NCBI GenBank assembly: GCA_035532535.1
Contig: DATKQT010000038.1
Location: forward strand, 1-40,267
Direction of reading: 5' to 3'
DNA: 40,267 bases
From: Palsa-739 sp035532535
Lineage (GTDB): Bacteria; Actinomycetota; Thermoleophilia; Gaiellales; Gaiellaceae
Below the pieces are notes generated by a model. It searched no databases. It worked only from the letters and a program-made list of their open reading frames with translations, and was not told the DNA's origin. Shown here one piece after another: positions 23,548-32,088 of this stretch (position 1 is the stretch's first letter; each line of letters opens with the position of its first letter). The translations under genes and the position numbers were made by a program.

Positions 23548-25392
23548 CTACGCACGGCCCGCTTTGTGCAGCTGGGCGTAAATGCGGCGCGCCGTCTTCG
23601 CCGGCACGCCCGGAACGCCCTCGAGCTCTTCCTGGGTGGCCGCGGCCATGCGCTCCACCGAGCCGAAATGCTGCAGGAGCGCACGCCGCCGCGCCGGGCC
23701 GACGCCCTCGAGCTCGTCGAAGAGCGACGCGAACCCCCGCGACTCGCGCCGCTGGCGGTGAAAGCCGAGCGCGAACCGGTGCGCCTCATCGCGGAGGCGC
23801 TGCAGGAGCTGGAGGCCAGGGTTGTGGCGCGAGAGCACGACCGCGTCCGGTCGGCCGGGAACGAAGATTTCCTCGATCCGCTTCGCGAGGGCGATGACGG
23901 CGACGCGCGGCAGGTCGTACGCCTGCATCGCCTCGAGCGCGGCGGAGAGCTGCCCCTTGCCGCCGTCGATGACGACGAGGTTCGGCACCGTCGTCCACGC
24001 CGGCTCTCCGACGGGATCGGCCACGCGCGCGAACCGCCGCGAGACGACCTCCGCCATGGCGGCGAAGTCGTCCGGGTCCTCGCCCGCCGTCTTGATCCCG
24101 AACTTGCGGTAGTCGCTCTTGCGCGGCATCGCGTCCTGGAAGACGACCATCGAGCCGACCGGGTCCTGCCCCATCGCGTGTGAGATGTCGAAACACTCGA
24201 TGCGGATCGGCAGCGACTCGAGGTTGAGCGCCTCGCGCAGCTCTTCGAGGGCTTCAACCCGGCGCGCGCGCCGCTGGTCCGACTGGGCCTGCTCGTTGAC
24301 GAGCGCGTGGCGCGCGTTCTCGTCCGCGAGCGCCAGCAGGCGGCGCTTCTCACCTCGTTCGGCGGTACGCACCTCCACCCGGGCGCCGCGCCGCTCGGAG
24401 AGGAGCTCGGCGAGCGCCGAGAGATCGCCGGCGTCGCGCGGCACGACGATCTGCGGCGGCACGCTCGGTGCGTTGCCGTAGTACTCGAGCCCGAACGACT
24501 CGAGGATCGTCGTCACGTCCTGGCCACCGACGTTCTCGAGGTGGAACGAGTGACGGTCGACCATCTTCCCGCCGCGGAGGGGAAAGATCTGCACGACTGC
24601 GCGGTCGCCCTCGGTTGCGAAGCCGATCACATCGGCGGTCCCGCCCGAGTGCCGCTCCACCGCTTGCCGCTCGACCAGGTGCTGCACCGCCTGGAGCCGG
24701 TTGCGGTAGCGCGCCGCATCCTCGAAGCGCTCTTCGCTCGCAGCCGCGTGCATCTTCTCCTCGAGCTCGCGCTGGATCGGCTTGACGTTTCCCGAGAGGA
24801 ACTCGGTGACGCTGTCAATGATCGCGCGGTAGTCCTCCTGCGAGACGTAGCCGACGCACGGCGCGAGGCAGCGGTCGATGTGGAAGTCGAGGCACGGAAT
24901 CCCGGAGTGTCGGCCCGGCTTCGGCCCCTCGCAGGGCCGGTAGGGGAAGACGCGGTTCAGCACGTCCAGCGTTTCGCGCACCTTCTTCGCGTTCGCGTAC
25001 GGCCCGAAGTACCAGACACCGGGCCGGTGACGCTCGCGCGTGAACATGACGCGTGGGTACTCGTCCTCGATCGTGACCGCGATGTACGGGAACGACTTGT
25101 CGTCGCGCAGGCGGACGTTGAAGGGAGGCCGGTGCCGGTGGACGAGGTTCTGCTCCAGGTGGAGCGCCTCCACTTCGCTGCCGGTGACGATCACCTCGAT
25201 GTCCGCGACCCGCTCCGGAAGCAGCCGGATCTGGTGGCGGCCGTCGGTCGTGCGCTGGAAGTAGGAGCGGACGCGCGGACGTAAGGATTTCGCCTTGCCC
25301 ACGTAAAGAACGTCTCCCGCCTCGTCCCGGAAGAGGTACACCCCGGGCTTCGTCGGCAATGCTTTGAGCTGACCTTGAACGCGTTCCGACAC
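23548..25392 (-). CDS. uvrC: Excinuclease ABC subunit C
   Basis: This 614-residue UvrC makes both incisions in nucleotide excision repair with UvrA/UvrB. It has an N-terminal GIY-YIG domain (PGVYLFRDEAGDVLYVGKAK, residues 17-36), a cysteine cluster IPCLDFHIDRCLAPCVGY near 165, a UVR motif (ELEEKMHAAASEERFEDAAR near 208), the RNase H-like C-terminal nuclease (ECFDISHAMGQDPVGSMVVF near 400) and a tandem HhH end (LEGVGPARRRALLQHFGS, EGVPGVPAKTARRIY). The GTG start at 25392 overlaps the divergent glycosidase start by 18 nt if that gene begins at TTG 25375. Confidence 0.96.
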   Translation of the reverse strand: MSERVQGQLKALPTKPGVYLFRDEAGDVLYVGKAKSLRPRVRSYFQRTTDGRHQIRLLPERVADIEVIVTGSEVEALHLEQNLVHRHRPPFNVRLRDDKSFPYIAVTIEDEYPRVMFTRERHRPGVWYFGPYANAKKVRETLDVLNRVFPYRPCEGPKPGRHSGIPCLDFHIDRCLAPCVGYVSQEDYRAIIDSVTEFLSGNVKPIQRELEEKMHAAASEERFEDAARYRNRLQAVQHLVERQAVERHSGGTADVIGFATEGDRAVVQIFPLRGGKMVDRHSFHLENVGGQDVTTILESFGLEYYGNAPSVPPQIVVPRDAGDLSALAELLSERRGARVEVRTAERGEKRRLLALADENARHALVNEQAQSDQRRARRVEALEELREALNLESLPIRIECFDISHAMGQDPVGSMVVFQDAMPRKSDYRKFGIKTAGEDPDDFAAMAEVVSRRFARVADPVGEPAWTTVPNLVVIDGGKGQLSAALEAMQAYDLPRVAVIALAKRIEEIFVPGRPDAVVLSRHNPGLQLLQRLRDEAHRFALGFHRQRRESRGFASLFDELEGVGPARRRALLQHFGSVERMAAATQEELEGVPGVPAKTARRIYAQLHKAGRA

Positions 25393-26799
25393 AGCCTGTC
25401 AACGGTAGCCGTGCTCCTTGCGCTGGGGCTCGCTCCCGCGGCGCACGCCGGCGGCCCAAGCCTCGTGCTCGGCGCGACCGAGGACGCCGTCCGCTCCCAG
25501 GACCCCGCCGTCGCCCAGCAGCAGATGGATCTCCTGGCGAAGGCCGGGTTCCGCGCGGTGCGGATCACGCAGATCTGGGCGCCCGGCGCGACGACCGTCT
25601 CGAAAGCGGACGCCACCGTGCTCGGCAACGTCGTCGCGGCGGCGAAGACGGACGGGATCGAGGTCTTCGTGTCCGTCCTCAACTACGGGAGCAAGACGAC
25701 ACCGCTGACCGACACGGATCAGCTCGACTTCGCGGCGTACGCCGCCTCCGTCGCGACCACGAGCGGCATCCGGCACCTGATCGTCGGCAACGAGCCGAAC
25801 CTGAACCGGTACTGGCTGCCGCAATTCGACTCGAACGGCGGCGATGCAGCAGCGGCTGCGTACGAGACGCTGCTCGCACGCACCTACGACGCCGTCAAAG
25901 CGGCGGCGCCGAACGTCGAGGTGATCGGCGGCGCGCTCGCGCCGCGCGGTGGCGACGAGCCGGGGACGGGCCGCGACACGCACTCCCCCACCGCGTTCAT
26001 CACCGATCTCGGCGCCGACTATCGCGCAAGCGGCCGGACGAAGCCGATCATGGACGCGCTCTCCCTCCATCCGTACGAGGACCACTCGAGCATCGCGCCC
26101 GTCGCCGGCGTGCACCCGGGCACCACGACGATCGCCCTCGCCGACTATCCGAAGCTCGTCGCGCTGCTCGGGCAGGCGTTCGACGGAACCGCGCAGCCCG
26201 GGTCCGCGCTGGCGATCTACTTCGACGAGTTCGGCGTCGAGTCGCAGATACCGCCGGCCAAGCAGCAGCTCTACACCGGCACCGAGCCCGCCGTGACGCA
26301 GCCGGTCGACGAGGCGACACAGGCGGCGTATTACCGGCAGGCGATCCAACTCGCGTTCTGCCAGCCGACGGTGCGCGGGCTCTTCCTCTTCCATGCGGTG
26401 GACGAGAAGGCGCTGTCCGGCTGGCAGTCCGGCGTGTACTACCCCGACGACACACCCAAATCGAGCCTCGCCGGCGTGCGCTTCGCGATCGAGCAGTCGC
26501 TACGCGGCATCGTTGCGAGCTGCCCCGGCCTCGCGCTCACGCCCAAGCCAAAGGTGACGCAGAAGGCAGCCGTGCTGACGCTGACGTGCGACATCGACTG
26601 CAGGTTCGTCGCACAGCTGTATCGCGGCGCCGGGAAGCTGATCGTCTCCAAGCGAGGGCGCGCGACCGGCGGCCGGCCGACGACGCTGCCGCTCCGCGTG
26701 CCGACGGCGAAGGCGACGTACCGCCTCCGCCTCGCACTCGTTGCGCCGGTCAATCCCGGTCCTGCGGTCGTGCTCCGGCGGGTCGTCGCGCCGGGCTAG
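25375..26799 (+). CDS. Secreted clan-A glycoside hydrolase-like protein
   Basis: This 474-residue protein has an N-terminal signal (FRHSLSTVAVLLALGLAPAA then HAGG) and a TIM-barrel glycosidase core. QQMDLLAKAGFRAVRITQIW lies near residue 49, IVGNEPNLNRYW holds the likely acid/base Glu140, LSLHPYEDH is near 230, and AIYFDEFGVES holds the likely nucleophile Glu285. The C-terminal 90 residues (TPKPKVTQKAAVLTLTCDID onward) look like a beta-sandwich appendage. The substrate is unknown. The start is uncertain: TTG 25375 gives a positively charged signal N-region; GTG 25411 would leave too short a signal. Confidence 0.75.
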   Translation: MNAFRHSLSTVAVLLALGLAPAAHAGGPSLVLGATEDAVRSQDPAVAQQQMDLLAKAGFRAVRITQIWAPGATTVSKADATVLGNVVAAAKTDGIEVFVSVLNYGSKTTPLTDTDQLDFAAYAASVATTSGIRHLIVGNEPNLNRYWLPQFDSNGGDAAAAAYETLLARTYDAVKAAAPNVEVIGGALAPRGGDEPGTGRDTHSPTAFITDLGADYRASGRTKPIMDALSLHPYEDHSSIAPVAGVHPGTTTIALADYPKLVALLGQAFDGTAQPGSALAIYFDEFGVESQIPPAKQQLYTGTEPAVTQPVDEATQAAYYRQAIQLAFCQPTVRGLFLFHAVDEKALSGWQSGVYYPDDTPKSSLAGVRFAIEQSLRGIVASCPGLALTPKPKVTQKAAVLTLTCDIDCRFVAQLYRGAGKLIVSKRGRATGGRPTTLPLRVPTAKATYRLRLALVAPVNPGPAVVLRRVVAPG

Positions 26800-26809
26800 C
26801 ATTTGCGGC

Positions 26810-27499
26810 GTGGAAGGGCAGTACGTCGCCTACACCTGTTACCGCGTCGACCCGGCGTGGCGGCGGCTGCCGATCGACGAGCGCCAGGCCGGCAAGGACG
26901 CGTTCGCCGATGCGATCGACGACTTCGGTGAGCGCTTCGACGCCCTCCGCTGCTACACGACCACGGGCGTCCGCCCGGAGGTCGACTTCTTCTTCTGGAA
27001 GATCACCCCCCGGTACGAGGATCTGCTCGAGCTCGGCGCCGCGCTGAACGGGACGCCGCTCGCCGCCTGGCTGGAGACCCCGTACTCGTATCTCGCGACG
27101 ACGAAGGCGTCGTCGTACACGAGCGCGCGCAAGCCGCGGAAGATCGTGCCGAAGGGGTCGCCGTACCTCGTCGTCTATCCCTTCGTGAAGGTGCGCCCGT
27201 GGTACGCGCTCCCGGAGGACGACCGGCAGCGCGCGATGGACGAGCACATGCGCGTCGGGCATGAGTTCGCGACGATCCACAACCACACGACGTACTCGTT
27301 CGGCATCGACGACCAGGAGTTCATGACCGCGTTCGAGTGCGACGAGCCGGCCGACTTCATGCACCTGATGCTGACGCTGCGCGAGAGCGAAGCCTCTCGC
27401 TACACCGAGCGCGACACGCCGATCTTCGTCGGCCGGCACGTCCCCGTTCGAGAGGCCCTGGCTGCCCTCGACGGCGCCTCGGTTCGCGCCGAGGCCTAG
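26810..27499 (+). CDS. Chlorite dismutase-family coproheme decarboxylase (ChdC/HemQ)
   Basis: This 229-residue protein belongs to the chlorite dismutase fold and most resembles ChdC, which turns coproheme into heme b in the Gram-positive heme route. Markers: VAYTCYRVDPAWRRL at the start, YPFVKVRPWYAL with candidate catalytic Tyr123, and HNHTTYSFGIDDQEFMTAFE near 157-176, then LRESEASRYTERDTPIFVGR. GTG 26810 starts 10 nt after the glycosidase stop. No other heme-synthesis gene is in view. A true chlorite dismutase is less likely, because the distal Arg motif and chlorate genes are absent. Confidence 0.82.
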   Translation: MEGQYVAYTCYRVDPAWRRLPIDERQAGKDAFADAIDDFGERFDALRCYTTTGVRPEVDFFFWKITPRYEDLLELGAALNGTPLAAWLETPYSYLATTKASSYTSARKPRKIVPKGSPYLVVYPFVKVRPWYALPEDDRQRAMDEHMRVGHEFATIHNHTTYSFGIDDQEFMTAFECDEPADFMHLMLTLRESEASRYTERDTPIFVGRHVPVREALAALDGASVRAEA

Positions 27500-27870
27500 A
27501 TATACGTGTGTTGGTCCCGCCAGGTGAGCCACATGGCGAGCCCGCACAGGACGAGGACGCCGATGAACGCGAGAATCTGCAGGCCGTGCGCGCCGCCGTA
27601 CCAGTCGGCGCCGAGGTCGGCGACGGCGAGGACCGCGGCGCCGTAGAAGACGATCCGGCCGCGGTTCGACCACGCGGCGATCTCCTCGCGCCGCTCGCGC
27701 CACATGAGGTAGATGAAAAACGCGATCGCGAGCACGAACGCGATCCGGGCGAGGATCAGCAACGCCGTGAGCGTCGCCTCGAGCTGGAGCAGGACGATCA
27801 ACCCGACGAAAACGAGGATGATCAGGAACCCACGCACCGTCGGGTTCATCCGGGAGAAGAAGTTCTTCAT
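27496..27870 (-). CDS. Small membrane protein, unknown function
   Basis: This 124-residue protein has three to four hydrophobic helices (GFLIILVFVGLIVLLQL, TALLILARIAFVLAIAFFIYL, IVFYGAAVLAVADLGA, ILAFIGVLVLCGLAMWLT), a basic loop (MWRERREEIAAWSNRGR) and a short start MKNFFSRMNPTVR. It is not a family I recognise. The start ATG 27870 overlaps the upstream gene's stop by 4 nt (ATGA), so the two are coupled. Its 3' end overlaps the convergent chdC by 4 nt. Confidence 0.75.
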   Translation of the reverse strand: MKNFFSRMNPTVRGFLIILVFVGLIVLLQLEATLTALLILARIAFVLAIAFFIYLMWRERREEIAAWSNRGRIVFYGAAVLAVADLGADWYGGAHGLQILAFIGVLVLCGLAMWLTWRDQHTYI

Positions 27871-28223
27871 GTTCCGGTCATGTACGCGCGCACAGCGAGC
27901 GCTCCTGCAACCAGGGTAGCTCCGGCGAACCAGCCGAGCCGCGCACGGCGATCGGCGGGCGCGTACAGCCACGGGGCGAGGACGGCGAGCAGCGCCAGGG
28001 TGCCGTACAGGTAGTGCAGCCGTTCGGGCGCGCGCTTGTGCTCCGAAAGGAGCAGCAGCCCGAGCGCGACCTGGGCGACGATGACGGACTGGGCGAGCGC
28101 CAGCAGGTGGGTGACGATCGAGCGGGGCTCCTTCCGGCGCACGTACGTGAGGCCGGCCACGAGCGCGGCGAGCCACGTGATCCCGAGGACCAGGAATGCG
28201 ACGCTGTGGTGTGCCGTTAGCAT
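27867..28223 (-). CDS. Small four-helix membrane protein, unknown function
   Basis: This 118-residue protein has about four helices and histidines near the N-terminus and in loops (LTAHHSVAFLVLGITWLAAL, VTHLLALAQSVIVAQVALGL, ERLHYLYGTLALLAVLAPWL, GWFAGATLVAGALAVRAYM). Helical histidines could hold heme, but this is a weak inference. It is coupled with the next gene by ATGA. It diverges from the peroxiredoxin gene nine bases away, so the two share a very short promoter region. Confidence 0.72.
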   Translation of the reverse strand: MLTAHHSVAFLVLGITWLAALVAGLTYVRRKEPRSIVTHLLALAQSVIVAQVALGLLLLSEHKRAPERLHYLYGTLALLAVLAPWLYAPADRRARLGWFAGATLVAGALAVRAYMTGT

Positions 28224-28232
28224 GCGTCGACG

Positions 28233-28694
28233 ATGATCGCAGAGGGACAGGAAGCCCCAGACTTCGAGCTCACGAGCGACACCGGCGAGACGGTGAAGCT
28301 CTCAGGCTTACGCGGCAAGCCCGTCGTCCTCTACTTCTATCCCAAGGACGACACGCCGGGGTGCACCACGCAGGCGTGTGGAATCCGGGACGCGTACGGC
28401 GAGTTCGAGCGGGCCGGCGCGGTGGTGCTCGGGGTCTCGCCCGACGATGAGCGCTCGCACGTGAAGTTCCGCTCGAAGTACGAGCTCCCCTTCACCCTCC
28501 TCGCCGACACCGAGCATGCTGTCGCCGAGCGGTACGGCGTGTGGGGCGAGAAGAAGTACATGGGCAAGACGTACATGGGCATCAGCCGCTCGACCTTCGT
28601 CATCGACGAGGACGGCAAGGTCAAGAAGATCTTCGAGAAGGTCACGCCGGCGACGCACGCCGACGACGTGCTAGCGGCGCTCGCGTCGGACTGA
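28233..28694 (+). CDS. bcp: Thioredoxin-dependent peroxiredoxin (BCP/PrxQ type)
   Basis: This 153-residue atypical two-cysteine peroxiredoxin reduces hydroperoxides using thioredoxin. The motif YPKDDTPGCTTQACGIRD contains the peroxidatic Cys44 and resolving Cys49, five residues apart as in PrxQ. LGVSPDDERSHVKF, LLADTEHAVAERYGVWGEK and GISRSTFVIDEDG follow in the standard order. It is cytoplasmic and ends 5 nt before the convergent Gly/Met-rich gene. Confidence 0.95.
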   Translation: MIAEGQEAPDFELTSDTGETVKLSGLRGKPVVLYFYPKDDTPGCTTQACGIRDAYGEFERAGAVVLGVSPDDERSHVKFRSKYELPFTLLADTEHAVAERYGVWGEKKYMGKTYMGISRSTFVIDEDGKVKKIFEKVTPATHADDVLAALASD

Positions 28695-28699
28695 CGGCG

Positions 28700-29179
28700 C
28701 TACAACCGGAAGACGCTGCCCATGAGGTTGGCGCCGAGGTTCATCGCCATCCCCATCTCCATCGCTCGACCGAACCCGCCGCCGTAGTAGCCGCCGAACA
28801 TCCCACCGCCGCCCAGCATCCCGCCGCCCATCATCCCGGCGAGCATCCCGTGGTGCTGCGGAGCGGGCTGTTGCGCGGATTCGTCGGGCTCGTGTCCCGG
28901 GGCATAGAGCGGCGGCTTCTCGTCCGCAGTCGACTGCTGGGCCTGAGCGATGCCCCCGACGAAGTCGTGGATCGCGAGCAGCAGCGTCTTCACCTGCGCC
29001 TGCTCGGCATCGACGTCCTGTGCAACCTGCTTCAGGTCGCCCAGCCACTCCGTCGCGTTCGCGTCCCCGGCCGTCTGTGCCGCCTGCATCTTCGCCGCGA
29101 GGCTCGCGACCGTCTTGGCGACATCCTGAAACTCCGCCTGCAGCTGCTCGAACTCCTGGTCGATCGTCGTCGCATCCAT
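28700..29179 (-). CDS. Helical protein with Gly/Met-rich C-terminus
   Basis: This 159-residue protein has an N-terminal coiled-coil-like region (DQEFEQLQAEFQDVAKTVAS, then AEQAQVKTLLLAIHDF) and a Pro/Gln linker. A low-complexity tail follows (MLAGMMGGGMLGGGGMFGGY, then GFGRAMEMGMAMNLGANLMG). The tail resembles the glycine-methionine zipper regions of some phage-shock or envelope proteins, but I cannot assign a family. ATG 29179 has GAAGGGAT upstream. A longer in-frame reading starts inside tRNA-Leu and is rejected. Confidence 0.65.
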   Translation of the reverse strand: MDATTIDQEFEQLQAEFQDVAKTVASLAAKMQAAQTAGDANATEWLGDLKQVAQDVDAEQAQVKTLLLAIHDFVGGIAQAQQSTADEKPPLYAPGHEPDESAQQPAPQHHGMLAGMMGGGMLGGGGMFGGYYGGGFGRAMEMGMAMNLGANLMGSVFRL

Positions 29180-29215
29180 GACGGGGATCCCTTCGTCGGC
29201 ACCGGCGCCTGCGCA

Positions 29216-29299
29216 TGCGGATGAGAGGACTTGAACCTCCACGAGCTTTCGCCCACACGGACCTGAACCGTGCGCGTCTACCAATTCCGCCACATCCGC
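29216..29299 (-). tRNA. tRNA-Leu (CAG)
   Basis: The 84-nt cloverleaf has acceptor GCGGATG/CATCCGC, a D loop AATTGGTAGACGCG, the anticodon loop TTCAGGT giving CAG, a long variable arm (TGGGCGAAAGCTCGTG) typical of class II leucine tRNAs, and a TTCAAGT T loop. The discriminator is A, as required for leucine. Confidence 0.95.
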
Positions 29300-29325
29300 G
29301 CGGACGCACAGTGTAGCCGGGTACC

Positions 29326-31824
29326 GTGTCCCGCCTGCCCCGTATTGCCCTCGTCCTGCCGCTCGTTGCCGGTGTCTCGCTCGCCCTCCTCGCGGGCGGA
29401 GCAGGTGCGCGGCTGACGTCGTCGTCGCCGCTCACCGAGGTCGTCGTCACGCTTCCGGAGCCGCCGCTCTCGGAGGCGATGCAGCGCGACCGCACGCTCG
29501 CGGCGGCCGTGCGGACGCACCACAGTCTCGACCTTCGCGCGCCCGCGGCGGTCTCGTACCTCCGCACCCTCGCGTCGGCCCAGCGGACGCTCCAGAGCCA
29601 CATCGCGAGCGCGATTCCGGACGCCGCGGTGCGCTGGCGGTACAGCGTCGTCCTCAACGGGCTCGCGGTCGTCCTGCCGACTGCCGACCTCGCGCGTCTC
29701 GCCGCCATTCCGGGCGCGACCGTCTGGCCCTCGGTCACCTACCACAGTCTGCTCAACAACGGCCCGCAGCTGATCGGGGCTCCGGCCGTCTGGGGATCCA
29801 CGCTCGCGACCGCGGGCCAGGGAATGAAGATCGGGATCATCGACGACGGCCTCGACCAGTCGCATCCGTACTTCGACCCGACCGGATTCAGTTACCCCGC
29901 CGGCTTCCCGAAGGGGAACACCGCCTTCACGACGCCGAAGGTGATCGTCGCGCGCGCATTCGCTCCCGCTTCCGAGACGTGGAAGTACGCGAACACGCCG
30001 TTCGACCCGCTCAACTCCGATCACGCGACGCACGTCGCGGGCATCGCGGCGGGCGACAACGACACGACGGCCACCCTCCAGGGAACGCGCTACCGCGTCT
30101 CCGGGGTCGCGCCGATGGCATACATCGGCAACTACAAGGTCCTGACGATCCCGACGACGAACTTCGGGCTGGACGGGAACTCGCCCGAGATCGCGGCCGG
30201 CATCGAGGCGGCGGTCAAGGACGGCATGAACGTCATCAACCTCTCGCTCGGCGAGCCCGAGATCCAGCCGCAGCGCGACCTCGTGGTGCAGGCGATCGAC
30301 GACGCCGCCGCCGCGGGTGTCGTCCCGGTGATCGCGGCCGGGAACGAGTTCGACTCCTCCGGCCGCGGATCGGTCGGGTCGCCCGGCTCGGCGCCCGACG
30401 CCATCACCGTCGCCGCGTCGAGCGAAGGCGGCGACGGCAGCCCGCCGGATGAGGTCGCGAGCTTCTCGTCGGGAGGCCCCACCCCGGTCTCGCTGCTGAT
30501 GAAGCCCGACGTCACCGCCCCCGGCGTCGACATCCTGTCGTCGCTGCCGAAGTCGCAGTGGGCGTCCTGGAGCGGCACGAGCATGGCGTCACCACATGTC
30601 GCCGGCGCCGCGGCCGTGCTCATGCAACGCCACCCGACGTGGACGGTCGAGCAGATCAAGTCCGCGCTCGAGTCGACCGGCGATCCCGTGCATGTGCCCG
30701 GCACGACGACCGAGGTGCCGGCGATGCGCGAGGGCGGCGGCCGCATCGACCTCGCCCGCGCGGACAACCCGCTCCTCTTCACCGATCCGACCGGGCTGAC
30801 GTTCGGTCTCGTGAACGTGGGAACGACGGCGACGCAAACACTGCAGGTGACGGACGCCGGCGGTGGGCCTGCACCGTGGATGATTTCGATCCAATCGCAG
30901 TCCTCGCTCGCCGGGGCGGCGATCGTGCCCTCGACTCCCACCGTCGTTGCGGGCTCGAGCGTCGACCTCACCGTGACCGCTGCGGCAAACGCGACGGAGG
31001 GCGACGCGACCGGCTTCGTGGTCTTGACGCGCGGGACGGACGTCCGCCGCGTGCCGTACTGGTTCGGCGTCGAGGCGCCGAAGCTGGGGACCGAGCCGAT
31101 CCACGCGATCAAGCGCGCCGGCGTGTACACGGGCAACACGGCGGGTAAGCCCTCGCTCGTCTCGTCGTATCGCTATCCCGTCGGGCTCGTCGGCAACTCG
31201 CCGATTCCGCTCACGCTCGGCGGGCCCGAGCAGGTGTTCGAGTTCGTCCTGACGCGGCCGGTCGCGAACTTCGGGGTCGCCGTCGTGTCACACGCCCGCG
31301 GCGTGCAGGTCTCGCCGCGCCTCGTCGTGAACCGCGATGAGAACCGGCTGCTCGGGGACACAGGCTTACCGATCGACCTCAATCCGTACTCGAACTTCGG
31401 CAAGGCCGAGCCGGTCGTCGGCGCGGTGCTCCCCACGCCTGGGACGTACGACTTCGTCTTCGACACCCCCACGGGAGCGAGGCCCGGCCCCTACACGTTC
31501 CGCTTCTGGATCAACGACACGACGCCGCCGAGCGTCCGACTGCTCGCGCGCACGCTCCGCGCGACACAGTCGCTGCGGCTTTCCCTGAAGGATGCGGGCT
31601 CAGGCGTCGACCCGCAGTCGATCCAGGTGACCGTCGACCGGGTGCTTTCCGACTTCCACTTCAAGGGCGGCGTCCTCACCATCGCACCGTCGCATCTCCT
31701 CCCGGGCACGCATCACGTGAGCGTCACCGTCGCCGACTATCAAGAGACGCGGAACATGGAGGACGTCCTGAACGGCGCGACGCCGAACACGAGGACGTTC
31801 TCGACGACCTTCGTCGTCCGTTAG
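29326..31824 (+). CDS. Large secreted S8 subtilisin-like serine protease
   Basis: This 832-residue protein has an N-terminal signal (PRIALVLPLVAGVSLALLAG), a propeptide with an I9-like segment (residues 85-140), and a peptidase S8 domain. Catalytic residues are Asp173 in IGIIDDGLD, His233 in DHATHVAGI, Asn340 in VIAAGNEFD and Ser419 in SGTSMASPHVAG. Beyond it are Ig/FnIII-like beta domains (TQTLQVTDAGGGPAPWMISI near 505 and a terminal domain near 735-832). No cell-wall anchor is seen. The GTG 29326 start lies close to tRNA-Leu, which points to its own promoter. Confidence 0.93.
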   Translation: MSRLPRIALVLPLVAGVSLALLAGGAGARLTSSSPLTEVVVTLPEPPLSEAMQRDRTLAAAVRTHHSLDLRAPAAVSYLRTLASAQRTLQSHIASAIPDAAVRWRYSVVLNGLAVVLPTADLARLAAIPGATVWPSVTYHSLLNNGPQLIGAPAVWGSTLATAGQGMKIGIIDDGLDQSHPYFDPTGFSYPAGFPKGNTAFTTPKVIVARAFAPASETWKYANTPFDPLNSDHATHVAGIAAGDNDTTATLQGTRYRVSGVAPMAYIGNYKVLTIPTTNFGLDGNSPEIAAGIEAAVKDGMNVINLSLGEPEIQPQRDLVVQAIDDAAAAGVVPVIAAGNEFDSSGRGSVGSPGSAPDAITVAASSEGGDGSPPDEVASFSSGGPTPVSLLMKPDVTAPGVDILSSLPKSQWASWSGTSMASPHVAGAAAVLMQRHPTWTVEQIKSALESTGDPVHVPGTTTEVPAMREGGGRIDLARADNPLLFTDPTGLTFGLVNVGTTATQTLQVTDAGGGPAPWMISIQSQSSLAGAAIVPSTPTVVAGSSVDLTVTAAANATEGDATGFVVLTRGTDVRRVPYWFGVEAPKLGTEPIHAIKRAGVYTGNTAGKPSLVSSYRYPVGLVGNSPIPLTLGGPEQVFEFVLTRPVANFGVAVVSHARGVQVSPRLVVNRDENRLLGDTGLPIDLNPYSNFGKAEPVVGAVLPTPGTYDFVFDTPTGARPGPYTFRFWINDTTPPSVRLLARTLRATQSLRLSLKDAGSGVDPQSIQVTVDRVLSDFHFKGGVLTIAPSHLLPGTHHVSVTVADYQETRNMEDVLNGATPNTRTFSTTFVVR

Positions 31825-31826
31825 AT

Positions 31827-32054
31827 CTAGCGCCGGTCGGTCTCTTCGATCGTCGGCAGGTTGGCGAGGTCGCGCTCGACGCTCGCCGCGAAATCGTCCG
31901 CGTCGGTCTCCACCACGTGCAGCGTCGACTTCCGCTTGGCGCGCTGACGACGCCGACGGGCGTCCGCCCCGAAGCGCGGCGCGAGTCGCGGCCATTCCGC
32001 ACCCGCGAAAACCGCAACGGCCAACGCGAGCAGGGCGATGTACAGCCAGCTCAC
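31827..32054 (-). CDS. Small single-helix membrane protein
   Basis: This 75-residue protein has an N-terminal helix (LYIALLALAVAVFAGAEWP), a strongly basic stretch (ADARRRRQRAKRKSTLHVVE), then an acidic end (DFAASVERDLANLPTIEETD). It probably sits with its C-terminus in the cytoplasm. It starts at GTG 32054, lies between the subtilase and the M32 peptidase, and reads leftward. No family recognised; the charge pattern and clean frame support a real gene. Confidence 0.62.
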   Translation of the reverse strand: MSWLYIALLALAVAVFAGAEWPRLAPRFGADARRRRQRAKRKSTLHVVETDADDFAASVERDLANLPTIEETDRR

Positions 32055-32088
32055 GTCGGGATCGTATCGAAGCCAGGGACGACTCGGA

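Noticed and set aside
29180..29293. N-terminal extension of the Gly/Met-rich protein (MAELVDAHGSGPCGRKLVEV)
   Set aside because: This is the well-known spurious translation of a leucine tRNA; the bases belong to tRNA-Leu and its flank.
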